Notes: generated by a model from the letters alone, not told the origin. Positions 51,948-60,716 are shown, counted from the stretch's first letter. The stretch is 64,000 bases of DNA from Pseudomonas sp. ICMP 561 (GCF_002699985.1 NZ_LKBT01000034.1:186001-250000); one strand, 5' to 3'. Translations and numbers: made by a program.

Positions 51948-52370
51948 TTACTTCAACCCCGACATCTTCTGAATGGCGCTCTTGAGCTCTTCATCAGTGC
52001 AGTCGCCGCAGGTGCCTTTGGCGGGCATGGCGTTGAGCCCGGTGATTGCCTTGGCCAGCAGGCCATCAAGGCCGCCCTGCTGATCGGCGCGCTCTTTCCA
52101 GGCGGCGGTATCACCGATTTTTGGTGCGTTCAGCAAGCCGATGCTGTGGCAGGCAGTACAGTGCTTGGCGATGATGTCGTCGGGGTTCTTGGCAGCATCA
52201 CCGCCCGCGGATGCGACCACGCCCATTCCTGCGCATTCCTTGCCCTGAATGCAGACCTGGCCGACCGGCTCCAGCCGTTTGGCGATCTCTTCACTGGTCG
52301 CTGCCTGAGCGCTGAACGCCCAAAAAGTCAGTGCTGCGGCAATGGCCAGAAACTTGTTGGTCAGGTTCAC
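51948..52370 (-). CDS. Cytochrome c5 family protein
   Basis: 140 residues from a GTG at 52370, with GGTGGAAG upstream. The longer open frame is not credible. A signal peptide ends at FWAFSAQA. Heme is attached at CTACH (about residue 83), with an axial methionine candidate in NAMPAKG near residue 118. A disulfide-type pair CGDC follows, typical of cytochrome c5. It is a periplasmic electron carrier and corresponds to cycB in P. aeruginosa, which also neighbours pauR. Confidence 0.9.
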   Translation of the reverse strand: MNLTNKFLAIAAALTFWAFSAQAATSEEIAKRLEPVGQVCIQGKECAGMGVVASAGGDAAKNPDDIIAKHCTACHSIGLLNAPKIGDTAAWKERADQQGGLDGLLAKAITGLNAMPAKGTCGDCTDEELKSAIQKMSGLK

Positions 52371-52539
52371 GCTTCCACCCTCATGGAGACTATTCACGCA
52401 CCTGCCACGGTTTAGCAGGCGGCGAGAGTATATCCCCTGCCCTGAACGTCCGAAACAACCCTGCAATAAGAAAGGTTATTGGGCTGCGACTCGACGTTGA
52501 GGGGCTTGCGCTGCAGCCCTTGATTATCGGGCTTTTGGC

Positions 52540-53088
52540 TTAGAAGTTAGCTGGAGTGGCTGCGCTGATTAGTCGCGCCGGTACGTCAAACGGGTTACGA
52601 AAGCGGTGCGGCTTGGTGCTCTCGAAGTAATAGCTATCGCCCTCTTCGAGAATGTAAGTGTCGAGCCCGACGACCAGCTCGAGACGACCTTCGACCAGAA
52701 TGCCGGTCTCCTCCCCTTCGTGCACCAGCATCTCGATACCGGTATCGGCACCCGGCGGGTACACCTCGTTCAGGAATGCGATTGAACGGCTTGGATGCGC
52801 CTTGCCCACCAGTTTCATGGTCACCGCGCCGTCGGAGATATCAATCAGCTCGCTGGCCTTGTAAACCACCTGAGTCGGGTTCTGCTGCTCGAGCTCTTCA
52901 GAGAAGAATTCCACCATGGACATGGGAATCCCGCCGAGCACTTTCCGGAGTGAACTGATCGAAGGGCTGACGCTGTTTTTTTCGATCATGGAAATGGTGC
53001 TGTTGGTCACGCCTGCTCGTTTGGCAAGCTCGCGTTGGGACAGACCTTTGAGTTTACGAATGGATTGCAGTCGTTCACCGACGTCCAA
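52540..53088 (-). CDS. pauR: Polyamine-catabolism repressor PauR (XRE helix-turn-helix plus cupin)
   Basis: 182 residues. The N-terminal XRE helix-turn-helix RLQSIRKLKGLSQRELAKRAGVTNSTISMIEKN (about 5-37) is followed by a C-terminal cupin (about 105-180, with EMLVHEGEETGILVEGRLEL and PHRFRNP). The size, layout and neighbours (cytochrome c5 on one side, alanine racemase on the other) match P. aeruginosa PauR, which senses polyamines and represses the gamma-glutamylation catabolic genes. pauB lies 4.3 kb away. Confidence 0.86.
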   Translation of the reverse strand: MDVGERLQSIRKLKGLSQRELAKRAGVTNSTISMIEKNSVSPSISSLRKVLGGIPMSMVEFFSEELEQQNPTQVVYKASELIDISDGAVTMKLVGKAHPSRSIAFLNEVYPPGADTGIEMLVHEGEETGILVEGRLELVVGLDTYILEEGDSYYFESTKPHRFRNPFDVPARLISAATPANF

Positions 53089-53213
53089 TGCGGCAGTCCT
53101 CCTAGATATAGGTCAGGCAAGGTCGAGTTGAACGCCATCATGGCAATAGCGTTCAGTATTTACAACACTTGGACCGGCAATGGAATTGCCTTGGGGACAA
53201 CGCGTCGTGTTAG

Positions 53214-53307
53214 CCGTAGGATCGGCTTTAGCCGGGAGGGGGTCGGTATTGTATCGGCATGTGCTTGGTCAGGAACAAAGCCCTCCCGGCTATAGCCAGT
53301 CCTACGG
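53214..53307. repeat. REPIN-like repeat, type B, degenerate
   Basis: Outer CCGTAGGA/TCCTACGG pair, but the arms carry mismatches (TCGGCTTTAGCCGG left, CTGGCTATAGCCGG right when read in the same sense). It lies between tandem alr and pauR and looks like an aged copy. Confidence 0.88.
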
Positions 53308-53335
53308 GATTGATGCCGCCCGTGATCACCATCGA

Positions 53336-54409
53336 TCAAGCGCCCTGATAAACCCTTGGCACCCGGCGCAGATTGCAAAAGATGCGATACGGAATGGTAC
53401 CTGCGCGAGTCGCCAGGTCGCTGGCGAGGACATGTTTACCCCACAGCTCGACCCGGCTGCCCAGGCCCGCATTCGGCAAATGACTCAGGTCGACACACAG
53501 CATGTCCATCGATACGCGGCCCAGCAGTTGGCTTGGCTGACCGTCGATCAACACCGGCGTACCGGTCGGTGCTTCTCGGGGATAGCCATCGGCATAACCC
53601 ATGGCGACCACACCAACGCGGCTGGCCCGCTCGGTAATGAACGTTGCGCCGTAGCCCACCGCTTCGCCTGCAGGCAAATCGCGTACGCAGATGACTTTCG
53701 ATTCCAGGGTCATCACCGGTTGCAACTGATCAGCCACCGCTTGCGGCCGATCGAATGGCGTGGCGCCGTAGAGCATGATGCCGGGGCGCACCCAATCGCT
53801 GGGAACATCAGGCCAGCCCATTACTGCTGGGGAATTGCGCAGGCTGATTTCGGCGCTCATGCCCTGACGGGCGGCTTCGAATACCGCGACTTGCTCAGCG
53901 CTGGACGGACAGTCCAGTTCATCGGCGCGGGCAAAATGGCTCATGAGTACGATTTTCGCCACTTTGCCGCTGGATTCAAGGCGTTGATAGGCCGCTTGAA
54001 CATCCTGCGGATGCAGCCCGACGCGATGCATGCCTGAGTCGAGCTTGAGCCAGACGGTGAGCGGTTTGTGCAAGCGGGCTTTTTCTATGGCTTCAAGTTG
54101 CCACAGTGAATGCACCACACACCAGAAATCATGCTCGACAATCAGGTCCAGCTCATCGGCTTCGAAGAAACCTTCAAGCAGCAAAACGGGAGCACGAATA
54201 CCGGCGGCGCGTAGTTCCAGCGCCTCTTCAATACAGGCCACGGCGAAACCATTGGCCTCGGCCTCAAGTGCCTGGGCGACTTGCACTGCACCATGGCCAT
54301 AGGCGTCGGCCTTGATCACCGCGAGGGCTTTCGCGCCTGTAGTGTCACGGGCCAGGCGGTAGTTATGACGCAGGGCTTGAAGATCGATAATCGCGCGAGC
54401 TGGACGCAT
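53336..54409 (-). CDS. dadX: Alanine racemase (catabolic type)
   Basis: 357 residues. This PLP enzyme has its lysine in AVIKADAYGHGA (about residue 33) and the catalytic tyrosine in GYGATF near residue 253. It interconverts L- and D-alanine. Its position downstream of dadA and a RidA gene identifies the catabolic DadX. The path runs from L-alanine to D-alanine, then by DadA to pyruvate. A REPIN-like repeat separates it from the RidA gene. If a second biosynthetic alr exists it is outside the window. Confidence 0.95.
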   Translation of the reverse strand: MRPARAIIDLQALRHNYRLARDTTGAKALAVIKADAYGHGAVQVAQALEAEANGFAVACIEEALELRAAGIRAPVLLLEGFFEADELDLIVEHDFWCVVHSLWQLEAIEKARLHKPLTVWLKLDSGMHRVGLHPQDVQAAYQRLESSGKVAKIVLMSHFARADELDCPSSAEQVAVFEAARQGMSAEISLRNSPAVMGWPDVPSDWVRPGIMLYGATPFDRPQAVADQLQPVMTLESKVICVRDLPAGEAVGYGATFITERASRVGVVAMGYADGYPREAPTGTPVLIDGQPSQLLGRVSMDMLCVDLSHLPNAGLGSRVELWGKHVLASDLATRAGTIPYRIFCNLRRVPRVYQGA

Positions 54410-54441
54410 GGTGAATAGTTCTGATCCTGGGATGAGGCGCT

Positions 54442-54531
54442 GTAGGACCGGCTTCAGCCGGGAGGGCGTCGGTACGGGCGCTGCATCTGTTGTGTTAAAA
54501 ATACTGCCCTCCCGGCTAAAGCCGGTCCTAC
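54442..54531. repeat. REPIN-like repeat, type B
   Basis: GTAGGACCGG with core CCGGCTTCAGCCGG on the left (loop changed from TT to TC) and CCGGCTTTAGCCGG on the right. It lies between tandem RidA and dadX. Confidence 0.91.
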
Positions 54532-54549
54532 GGGAGAGCGTTGTGGCAA

Positions 54550-54903
54550 CTAAGGAAGCGCTGCCACAACCGACAGCTCAACCAGTATTTCCGGTTCGCA
54601 CAGCCTGGCTTCAACGGTGGCACGCGCAGGCGCTACACCTTTTGGCAGCCATTTGTCCCAGACGCTGTTCATTCCGGCAAAGTGGGCGTCGATGTCTTTC
54701 AGGTAAATCGTTACTGAAAGGAGACGGCTTTTGTCAGTACCGGCCAACTCAAGCAAGCGTTCAACGCTGTGAAGGGTCTCGCGGGTCTGCTGCTCAATCC
54801 CGGCAGCCATGTCGTCGCCGACCTGGCCTGCGAGGTACACAGTGCCGTTATGGACGACGATCTGGCTCATGCGCTCATTGGTGAGCTGGCGCTGGATGGA
54901 CAT
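54550..54903 (-). CDS. RidA family protein of the dad cluster
   Basis: 117 residues from the ATG at 54903. The frame is open further into dadA, but MSIQRQLTNERMSQIVVHNG is the family-like start. It is a YjgF/RidA homologue, with conserved GQVG-type and late VEARL motifs. RidA enzymes hydrolyse reactive enamine/imine intermediates. Next to DadA it would clear 2-aminoacrylate-type products. The start overlaps the dadA 3' end by 29 bp. Confidence 0.92.
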   Translation of the reverse strand: MSIQRQLTNERMSQIVVHNGTVYLAGQVGDDMAAGIEQQTRETLHSVERLLELAGTDKSRLLSVTIYLKDIDAHFAGMNSVWDKWLPKGVAPARATVEARLCEPEILVELSVVAALP

Positions 54904-56176
54904 TTTTTGCGATCTCCTTGGAGCTGCCGTAGCGAGAAATATCGAGGCCTTCGGCGCTGATCTGAGGTTTCTGGCGAGCAATCAGGTCCGCCAGCAAACG
55001 ACCCGAACCGCAGGCCATGGTCCAGCCCAATGTACCGTGGCCGGTATTGAGGAACAGGTTACGGTATGGCGTTGCACCGACAATTGGTGTGCCGTCAGGC
55101 GTGGTCGGGCGCAGACCGGTCCAGAAACTGGCCTGGCTCAAGTCACCGCCGCGAGGATAAAGATCGTTGACGATCATCTCCAGCGTTTCACGTCGACGCG
55201 GGTTCAGCGACAGATCAAAACCGGCAATCTCGGCCATGCCGCCGACCCGGATGCGGTTGTCGAAACGGGTGATCGCCACTTTGAACGTCTCGTCGAGAAT
55301 GGTCGACGTTGGGGCCATCGCCGGATCAGTGATCGGCACCGTAAGCGAATAGCCCTTGAGCGGATATACCGGGGCCTTGATGCCCAGCGGCTTGAGCAAC
55401 TGCGGCGAGTAGCTGCCGAGTGCCAGAACGTAACGGTCGGCGGTTTCCAGCTTGCCGTCGATCCACACGCCATTGATGCGGTCGCCAGCGAAATCGATGC
55501 GCTCGATGGACTGGTTGTAGCGGAATTCAACGCCCAACTGCACAGCCATCTCGGCCAGGCGAGTGGTGAACATCTGGCAATCGCCGGTCTGGTCGTTGGG
55601 CAGCCGCAGGGCGCCCGCAAGAATATTGGTCACGCCCGCCAACGCCGGTTCAACCCGGGCAATGTCGTCGCGATTCAGCAGCTCGAATGGCACGCCGGAT
55701 TGTTCAAGGACAGCGATGTCCTTGGCGGCGTTATCCAGTTGCTCCTGAGTGCGGAACAGCTGAGTCGTACCCAGCGTACGGCCTTCATAGGCAATGCCGG
55801 TTTCGGCACGTAATTCGTCAAGGCAATCGCGGCTGTATTCGGACAGGCGAACCATGCGCTCTTTGTTCACAGCGTAGCGGTTGGCCGTGCAGTTGCGCAG
55901 CATCTGCGCCATCCATAGGTACTGGTCGATATCGGCAGTGGCTTTGATCGCCAGTGGCGCGTGGCGTTGGAGCAGCCATTTGATCGCTTTGAGTGGCACA
56001 CCGGGCGCTGCCCACGGCGATGCATAGCCCGGCGAAACCTGGCCTGCGTTGGCAAAGCTGGTTTCCATGGCCACCGCTGGCTGGCGATCCACGACCGTAA
56101 CCTGCATGCCTGCCCGTGCCAGATAATAGGCACTGGTCGTGCCGATCACACCACTACCAAGGACCAGAACGCGCAT
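54875..56176 (-). CDS. dadA: D-amino acid dehydrogenase small subunit
   Basis: A 433-residue FAD protein. Its dinucleotide motif VLGSGVIGTTSAYYLARAG opens the sequence, and the DAO fold continues to the C-terminal NTGHGTLGWTMACGSGRLLADL. It oxidises D-amino acids, mainly D-alanine, feeding electrons to the respiratory chain at the inner membrane. It heads the leftward dadA-RidA-dadX run and is divergent from an Lrp-type regulator across 157 bp. Confidence 0.97.
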   Translation of the reverse strand: MRVLVLGSGVIGTTSAYYLARAGMQVTVVDRQPAVAMETSFANAGQVSPGYASPWAAPGVPLKAIKWLLQRHAPLAIKATADIDQYLWMAQMLRNCTANRYAVNKERMVRLSEYSRDCLDELRAETGIAYEGRTLGTTQLFRTQEQLDNAAKDIAVLEQSGVPFELLNRDDIARVEPALAGVTNILAGALRLPNDQTGDCQMFTTRLAEMAVQLGVEFRYNQSIERIDFAGDRINGVWIDGKLETADRYVLALGSYSPQLLKPLGIKAPVYPLKGYSLTVPITDPAMAPTSTILDETFKVAITRFDNRIRVGGMAEIAGFDLSLNPRRRETLEMIVNDLYPRGGDLSQASFWTGLRPTTPDGTPIVGATPYRNLFLNTGHGTLGWTMACGSGRLLADLIARQKPQISAEGLDISRYGSSKEIAKNVHPAPAHQ

Positions 56177-56333
56177 GTCGATTTACCTCATCGCGGATAT
56201 CCGCTGACGTTTTCAAGTTTTAAGCAAGGATGTGCGCAGTATATGCAGCTAAGGGCAGTGCTTTTCACTGTATAAGTGCCTATATTTGGCGGGATTTCCC
56301 GGCAAAGAAGCCTTTGGTAGAGGGGGTTTACCC

Positions 56334-56822
56334 ATGCGTACCCAAACCCAGTCCAAACGTGAACTGGACAAGATCGACCGCAACATCCTGCGCATCCTTC
56401 AGGCCGACGGCCGAATCTCCTTCACCGAGCTGGGCGAGCGCGTCGGTCTGTCTACGACGCCCTGTACAGAGCGGGTTCGTCGACTGGAGCGCGAAGGCAT
56501 CATCATGGGTTATAACGCCCGCCTCAATCCGCAAAGTCTCAAGGCTAGCCTATTGGTGTTCGTCGAGATCAGCCTGGACTACAAATCTGGCGACACCTTC
56601 GAAGAATTCCGCCGCGCCGTGCTGAAGCTGCCCCACGTGCTGGAGTGTCATCTGGTTTCAGGCGACTTTGATTACCTGGTCAAGGCGCGCATCTCGGAAA
56701 TGGCCTCGTACCGCAAACTGCTGGGCGACATCCTGCTCAAATTGCCTCATGTAAGGGAGTCCAAGAGCTATATCGTGATGGAAGAGGTGAAAGAGAGCCT
56801 GAATCTGCCGATTGCGGATTGA
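56334..56822 (+). CDS. dadR: Lrp/AsnC-family regulator of the dad genes
   Basis: 162 residues from the ATG at 56334, with GGGGG upstream. The N-terminal helix-turn-helix LDKIDRNILRILQADGRISFTELGERVGLSTTPCTERVRRLE is followed by an alpha/beta RAM ligand domain. It is divergent from dadA. In P. aeruginosa the gene in this position (DadR) responds to alanine and activates dadA. I infer the same. BkdR-like alternatives are less likely from context. Confidence 0.9.
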   Translation: MRTQTQSKRELDKIDRNILRILQADGRISFTELGERVGLSTTPCTERVRRLEREGIIMGYNARLNPQSLKASLLVFVEISLDYKSGDTFEEFRRAVLKLPHVLECHLVSGDFDYLVKARISEMASYRKLLGDILLKLPHVRESKSYIVMEEVKESLNLPIAD

Positions 56823-56836
56823 CCCACTTCGATATC

Positions 56837-56906
56837 GTAGGAGCTGCCGAAGGCTGCGATGGTGGTGTGTCATGGAGACCGCTTCGCAGCCTTCGGCAGC
56901 TCCTAC
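56837..56906. repeat. REPIN-like repeat, type C
   Basis: GTAGGAGCTGCCGAAGGCTG begins it and the reverse complement ends it. It lies between convergent dadR and the YkgJ gene. Confidence 0.92.
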
Positions 56907-56921
56907 AGGTGATGGCGGCTT

Positions 56922-57275
56922 TTAAACCAACACCTGCCGCGTCGACGCCATGTACTCATGGATCTGCTTTTCGACCCGCGGATGAATCATCTCCACCGGT
57001 CGACGGCCGTTGGGGCATGGCAGGGTCGGCGTCGTGCCGAACAGGCGGCAGATCAGCGGGCGTTCGTCGTAGACCGTGCAGCCATTGGGCCCAAGGTGCA
57101 CGCAATTCAGTTCGTCCATGGCCGCATCCTGCTCGGCCGCTGTCTTGCGTGGCAGGCGGGACATTTCTTCGGGCGAAGTAGTCACCGGACCACAGCAGTC
57201 GTGGCAGCCAGGGACGCATTCGAAAGAAGGGATCTGCTGGCGTAAGGCACGAATTTTCTGACTGTTGCAGCTCAT
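56922..57275 (-). CDS. YkgJ-family cysteine-cluster protein
   Basis: 117 residues containing the family's cysteine arrangement: VPGCHDCCGP near residue 22, CTVYDERPLICRLFG near residue 68 and LPCPNG. These probably bind zinc or an iron-sulfur cluster. The family is widespread and its function unknown. The start MSCNSQKIRALRQQIP at 57275 is the only good ATG. Confidence 0.87.
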   Translation of the reverse strand: MSCNSQKIRALRQQIPSFECVPGCHDCCGPVTTSPEEMSRLPRKTAAEQDAAMDELNCVHLGPNGCTVYDERPLICRLFGTTPTLPCPNGRRPVEMIHPRVEKQIHEYMASTRQVLV

Positions 57276-57419
57276 TGAAACTTACCCGCTGTTAATGGGC
57301 GTGATTTTGCCTCAGTCCAGCTGTTCAAGACAGCACCGTCTTGATCGCGCCTTGCCCGTCGCCGAACCTGCGGCTTATCCTCGGGAATGTTTTTCAGACG
57401 CCAGCAACGGGATCCCGCC

Positions 57420-58733
57420 ATGAACGCCCGCGTTCAACCATCGACTGCCACCGATCAGCACGCCCCTTCTTATTACGCCGCCAGCAGCCATCCACAGCCC
57501 GATTATCCGCCGCTGCAAGGTCAGATTCAGGCTGACGTCTGCGTGGTGGGCGGCGGTTTTTCCGGTCTGAATACGGCGATTGAACTGGCCGAGCGTGGCT
57601 TGAGCGTGGTGCTGCTGGAAGCGCGAAAAATTGGCTGGGGCGCCAGCGGGCGTAACGGCGGCCAGTTGATTCGCGGCGTGGGTCACGGCCTTGAGCAATT
57701 CACGGGCGTGGTCGGTGCGGAGGGCGTGCGGCAGTTGAAGCTGATGGGCATTGAGGCGGTCGAAATCGTGCGTCAGCGCGTTGAGCGTTATGGCATCGAT
57801 TGCGATTTGACCTGGGGTTATTGCGACCTGGCCAACAAGCCTCGTGATCTTGTCGGGCTGGCCGAAGATGCAGATGAGCTGCGCGATTTGGGTTATCGCC
57901 ATTCGTTAAAACTGCTGCAGGCCGGCGAGATGCGTAGCGTGGTAGGTTCGGACCGCTATGTGGGCGGCCTTATCGACATGGGATCGGGACATTTGCACCC
58001 GCTGAACCTTGCCTTGGGCGAAGCCGCTGTCGCGAAGTCGCTGGGCGTGCAAGTGTTCGAGCATTCGGCGGTGAGCCGCATCGAATATGGCCCGCAGGTC
58101 AAAGTGCATACTGCTCAGGGCCTGGTTCAGGCCAAGACATTGGTGCTGGGTTGTAACGCTTACCTGAATGATCTCAACCCGCAACTCAGCGGCAAGGTCT
58201 TACCCGCCGGTAGCTACATCATCGCCACCGAGCCGTTGAGTGAAGACCTGGCGACACAGTTGCTGCCTCAGAATATGGCCGTGTGTGATCAGCGCGTCAC
58301 GGTGGACTACTTCCGGCTTTCGGCGGATCGGCGTCTGTTGTTTGGTGGAGCTTGTCACTATTCGGGGCGTGACCCGCAAGACATCGCGGCGTATATGCAG
58401 CCTAAAATGCTCAAGGTGTTCCCGCAGTTGGCGGCGGTGAAGATCGATTATCAGTGGGGCGGCATGATTGGCATCGGTGCCAACCGCTTGCCGCAGATCG
58501 GTCGCTTGAAGGACCAGCCCAACGTGTTCTACGCCCAGGCCTATTCCGGACACGGCCTGAACGCAACCCATCTGGCTGGAAAGCTGCTCGGTGAAGCCAT
58601 TGCCGGGCAACACAGCAATGGCTTCGAGCTGTTCGCCAAAGTCCCGCACATCACCTTCCCTGGCGGCAAGCATCTGCGCTCGCCATTGCTGGCGCTGGGG
58701 ATGCTTTGGCATCGGTTGAAGGAATTGCGTTGA
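57420..58733 (+). CDS. pauB: Gamma-glutamylpolyamine oxidoreductase, PauB-type FAD enzyme
   Basis: About 437 residues from the ATG at 57420, or 11 more if an earlier in-frame ATG is used. An FAD motif VVGGGFSGLNTAIELAERG and GWGASGRNGGQL are followed by the DAO fold with GMIGIGANRLPQIGRLKDQPNVFYAQAYSGHG. It matches PuuB/PauB-type oxidases that act on gamma-glutamylputrescine and relatives. In P. aeruginosa a pauB gene occupies the same place beside dadR, and the repressor PauR is nearby here as well. Confidence 0.9.
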   Translation: MNARVQPSTATDQHAPSYYAASSHPQPDYPPLQGQIQADVCVVGGGFSGLNTAIELAERGLSVVLLEARKIGWGASGRNGGQLIRGVGHGLEQFTGVVGAEGVRQLKLMGIEAVEIVRQRVERYGIDCDLTWGYCDLANKPRDLVGLAEDADELRDLGYRHSLKLLQAGEMRSVVGSDRYVGGLIDMGSGHLHPLNLALGEAAVAKSLGVQVFEHSAVSRIEYGPQVKVHTAQGLVQAKTLVLGCNAYLNDLNPQLSGKVLPAGSYIIATEPLSEDLATQLLPQNMAVCDQRVTVDYFRLSADRRLLFGGACHYSGRDPQDIAAYMQPKMLKVFPQLAAVKIDYQWGGMIGIGANRLPQIGRLKDQPNVFYAQAYSGHGLNATHLAGKLLGEAIAGQHSNGFELFAKVPHITFPGGKHLRSPLLALGMLWHRLKELR

Positions 58734-58742
58734 GCGTGGTTT

Positions 58743-58834
58743 CTGTTGGAGCGAGGCTTGCCCGCGAAGAACGATGACGCGTTAATTCTGACTCACCTCG
58801 TCGACTGATTCGCGGGCAAGCCTCGCTCCAACAG
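58743..58834. repeat. REPIN-like repeat, type E
   Basis: Arms start CTGTTGGAGCGAGGCTTGCC and pair over 26 bp with a spacer of about 40 bp. Same type as 47315. It lies between convergent pauB and the DUF1127 gene. Confidence 0.93.
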
Positions 58835-58889
58835 AGCGGGATCTACCATCGAGCTCACGGGTAGATATGGAATCTTGCGCAAGCTTCAA

Positions 58890-59123
58890 CTACTCCCGCC
58901 AAAACGGCTTCAACCCTTCGCGCATGGCCTGAGCGGAGCTCAGGCCAATATCGCGCAATTGCTCTTCAGTCAGATTCAGCAGCCCCCGGCGTGACATCCA
59001 GCGATGGCGATACAGCGCCCAGCGGCCTAGCTTCGGTCCGCTTGCTGTCTTGGCGACAACTGCTTTTCCGCTGCTCAGTTCCTGACTGTAAAGCGCCAAC
59101 CGCACATCACTCAACCCGTTCAT
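58890..59123 (-). CDS. DUF1127 small basic protein (first copy)
   Basis: 77 residues from the ATG at 59123. Longer in-frame starts up to 59177 exist. The start MNGLSDVRLALYSQEL and the end GLKPFWRE match the second copy at 60812, which has exactly the same length. The C-terminal half carries the DUF1127 motif, here YRHRWMSRRGLLNLTEEQLRDIG. Such proteins are small, basic and often linked to RNA control or stress, but their role here is unknown. It is divergent from the MocR regulator across 174 bp. Confidence 0.87.
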   Translation of the reverse strand: MNGLSDVRLALYSQELSSGKAVVAKTASGPKLGRWALYRHRWMSRRGLLNLTEEQLRDIGLSSAQAMREGLKPFWRE

Positions 59124-59297
59124 GTTCCCAACCCTCATTACGTTGTGGTGTGGGTACATGATGAATCGGCGCGACAAACCATTACAGATTCAAACAAATA
59201 TATTTATCTGCATACAGATGTTTTCATAGCGGCGCTGAATGCTGTATTTTTCTCACATCTGTATGGTTAGCTCACTCAAAAAGCCGAGAGTATGCTC

Positions 59298-60716
59298 ATG
59301 ACACTCTACGTCAACCTCGCCGAATTGCTCGGTACGCGTATCGAAAACGGGTTCTATCGCCCTGGCGACAGGCTGCCGTCGGTGCGGGCGTTGAGTGTTG
59401 AACACGGCGTCAGCCTGAGTACGGTGCAGCAGGCTTATCGCGTGCTGGAAGACAGCGGCCTTGCCCTGCCCAAACCCAAGTCCGGGTATTTTGTGCCGGT
59501 CAGCCGCGCTGTTCCGGCGCTGCCGGTCATTGGTCGTCCGGCGCAGCGTCCTGTGGACATCTCCCAGTGGGATCAGGTGCTGGACCTGATGCGGGTCAAG
59601 GCTTTGCCGAACCTCGTGCAACTGGGGCGTGGCATGCCCGACGTCAGTAGCCCGACGCTACGGCCGCTGATGCGCGCCCTTGGGCGGATCAGTCGTGACG
59701 AGCAAATGCCCGGTCTGTATTACGACAGCATTCAGGGTAACCAGACACTTCGCGAGCAAGTCGCTCGGTTGCTGCTGGATTCGGGCTGCAACCTGACCGC
59801 CAACGATTTGTTGATCACCACCGGTTGCCACGAAGCGCTTTCGGCCAGCGTGCGGGCCATCTGTGATCCAGGGGATATCGTCGCCGTAGACTCGCCGAGC
59901 TTTTTCGGCGCCATGCAGACGCTGAAAGGCCTGGGCATGAAAGCTCTGGAAATCCCTACCGATCCCGTGACCGGCATCAGCCTTGAAGCACTCGAACTGG
60001 CGCTGGAGCAATGGCCAATCAAAGTCATACAGCTGACGCCCAATTGCAACAACCCGCTGGGCTACGTCATGCCGGAAAACCGCAAGCGCGCCTTGCTGAC
60101 CCTTGCTCAGCGCTTTGATGTGGCGATCATCGAAGACGATGTGTATGGCGATCTGGCGTTCAGTTATCCGCGGCCGCGGACGATCAAATCCTTCGACGAA
60201 GACGGTCGGGTTCTGCTGTGCAGCTCGTTCTCGAAGACGCTTGCGCCAGGGTTGCGCATCGGTTGGGTTGCGCCGGGCCGCTATCTGGAACGCGTGCTGC
60301 ACATGAAGTACATCGGCACCGGTTCAACAGCGCCCCAGCCGCAGCTGGCGATTGCCGAGTTTCTTGAGGGCGGACATTACGAGCCGCACCTGCGGCGCAT
60401 GCGCAGTCAGTATCAGCGTGGTCGCGAGCAAATGATCGACTGGGTCATGCGTTACTTTCCGGCAGGTACACGGGTCAGTCGTCCACAAGGTGGTTTCATG
60501 TTGTGGGTCGAGCTTGCCGAGGATTTCGATACGCTGCGTCTGAATCGTGCGCTGTTGACCAAGGGCGTACAGATTGCCGTGGGCAGTATTTTTTCTGCCT
60601 CTGGCAAATACCGTAATTGCCTGCGAATGAATTTCGCTGCAAAGCCGTCTCCAGAGGTCGAGAACGCGGTGCGCACGGTCGGGAGTACGATTAAAGAGTT
60701 AATAGAAACAATTTAA
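59298..60716 (+). CDS. MocR-type PLP-dependent GntR regulator
   Basis: 472 residues from the ATG at 59298 (GAGAG eight bases before). An ATG two codons earlier is also possible. The N-terminal winged-helix GntR domain (LGTRIENGFYRPGDRLPSVRALSVEHGVSLSTVQQAYRVLEDSGL) is joined to an aminotransferase class I fold (about 95-470) with the PLP lysine in CSSFSKTLAPGLRIGW. In MocR proteins the aminotransferase part usually acts as sensor. A MocR gene beside an MFS gene also occurs in P. aeruginosa. Flanking DUF1127 genes may be targets. Confidence 0.93.
   Translation: MTLYVNLAELLGTRIENGFYRPGDRLPSVRALSVEHGVSLSTVQQAYRVLEDSGLALPKPKSGYFVPVSRAVPALPVIGRPAQRPVDISQWDQVLDLMRVKALPNLVQLGRGMPDVSSPTLRPLMRALGRISRDEQMPGLYYDSIQGNQTLREQVARLLLDSGCNLTANDLLITTGCHEALSASVRAICDPGDIVAVDSPSFFGAMQTLKGLGMKALEIPTDPVTGISLEALELALEQWPIKVIQLTPNCNNPLGYVMPENRKRALLTLAQRFDVAIIEDDVYGDLAFSYPRPRTIKSFDEDGRVLLCSSFSKTLAPGLRIGWVAPGRYLERVLHMKYIGTGSTAPQPQLAIAEFLEGGHYEPHLRRMRSQYQRGREQMIDWVMRYFPAGTRVSRPQGGFMLWVELAEDFDTLRLNRALLTKGVQIAVGSIFSASGKYRNCLRMNFAAKPSPEVENAVRTVGSTIKELIETI

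Noticed and set aside
41844..58834. Clusters of repeats considered as a possible CRISPR array
   Set aside because: The repeats are inverted pairs scattered over kilobases between genes, not direct repeats with regular unique spacers, and no cas gene is present.
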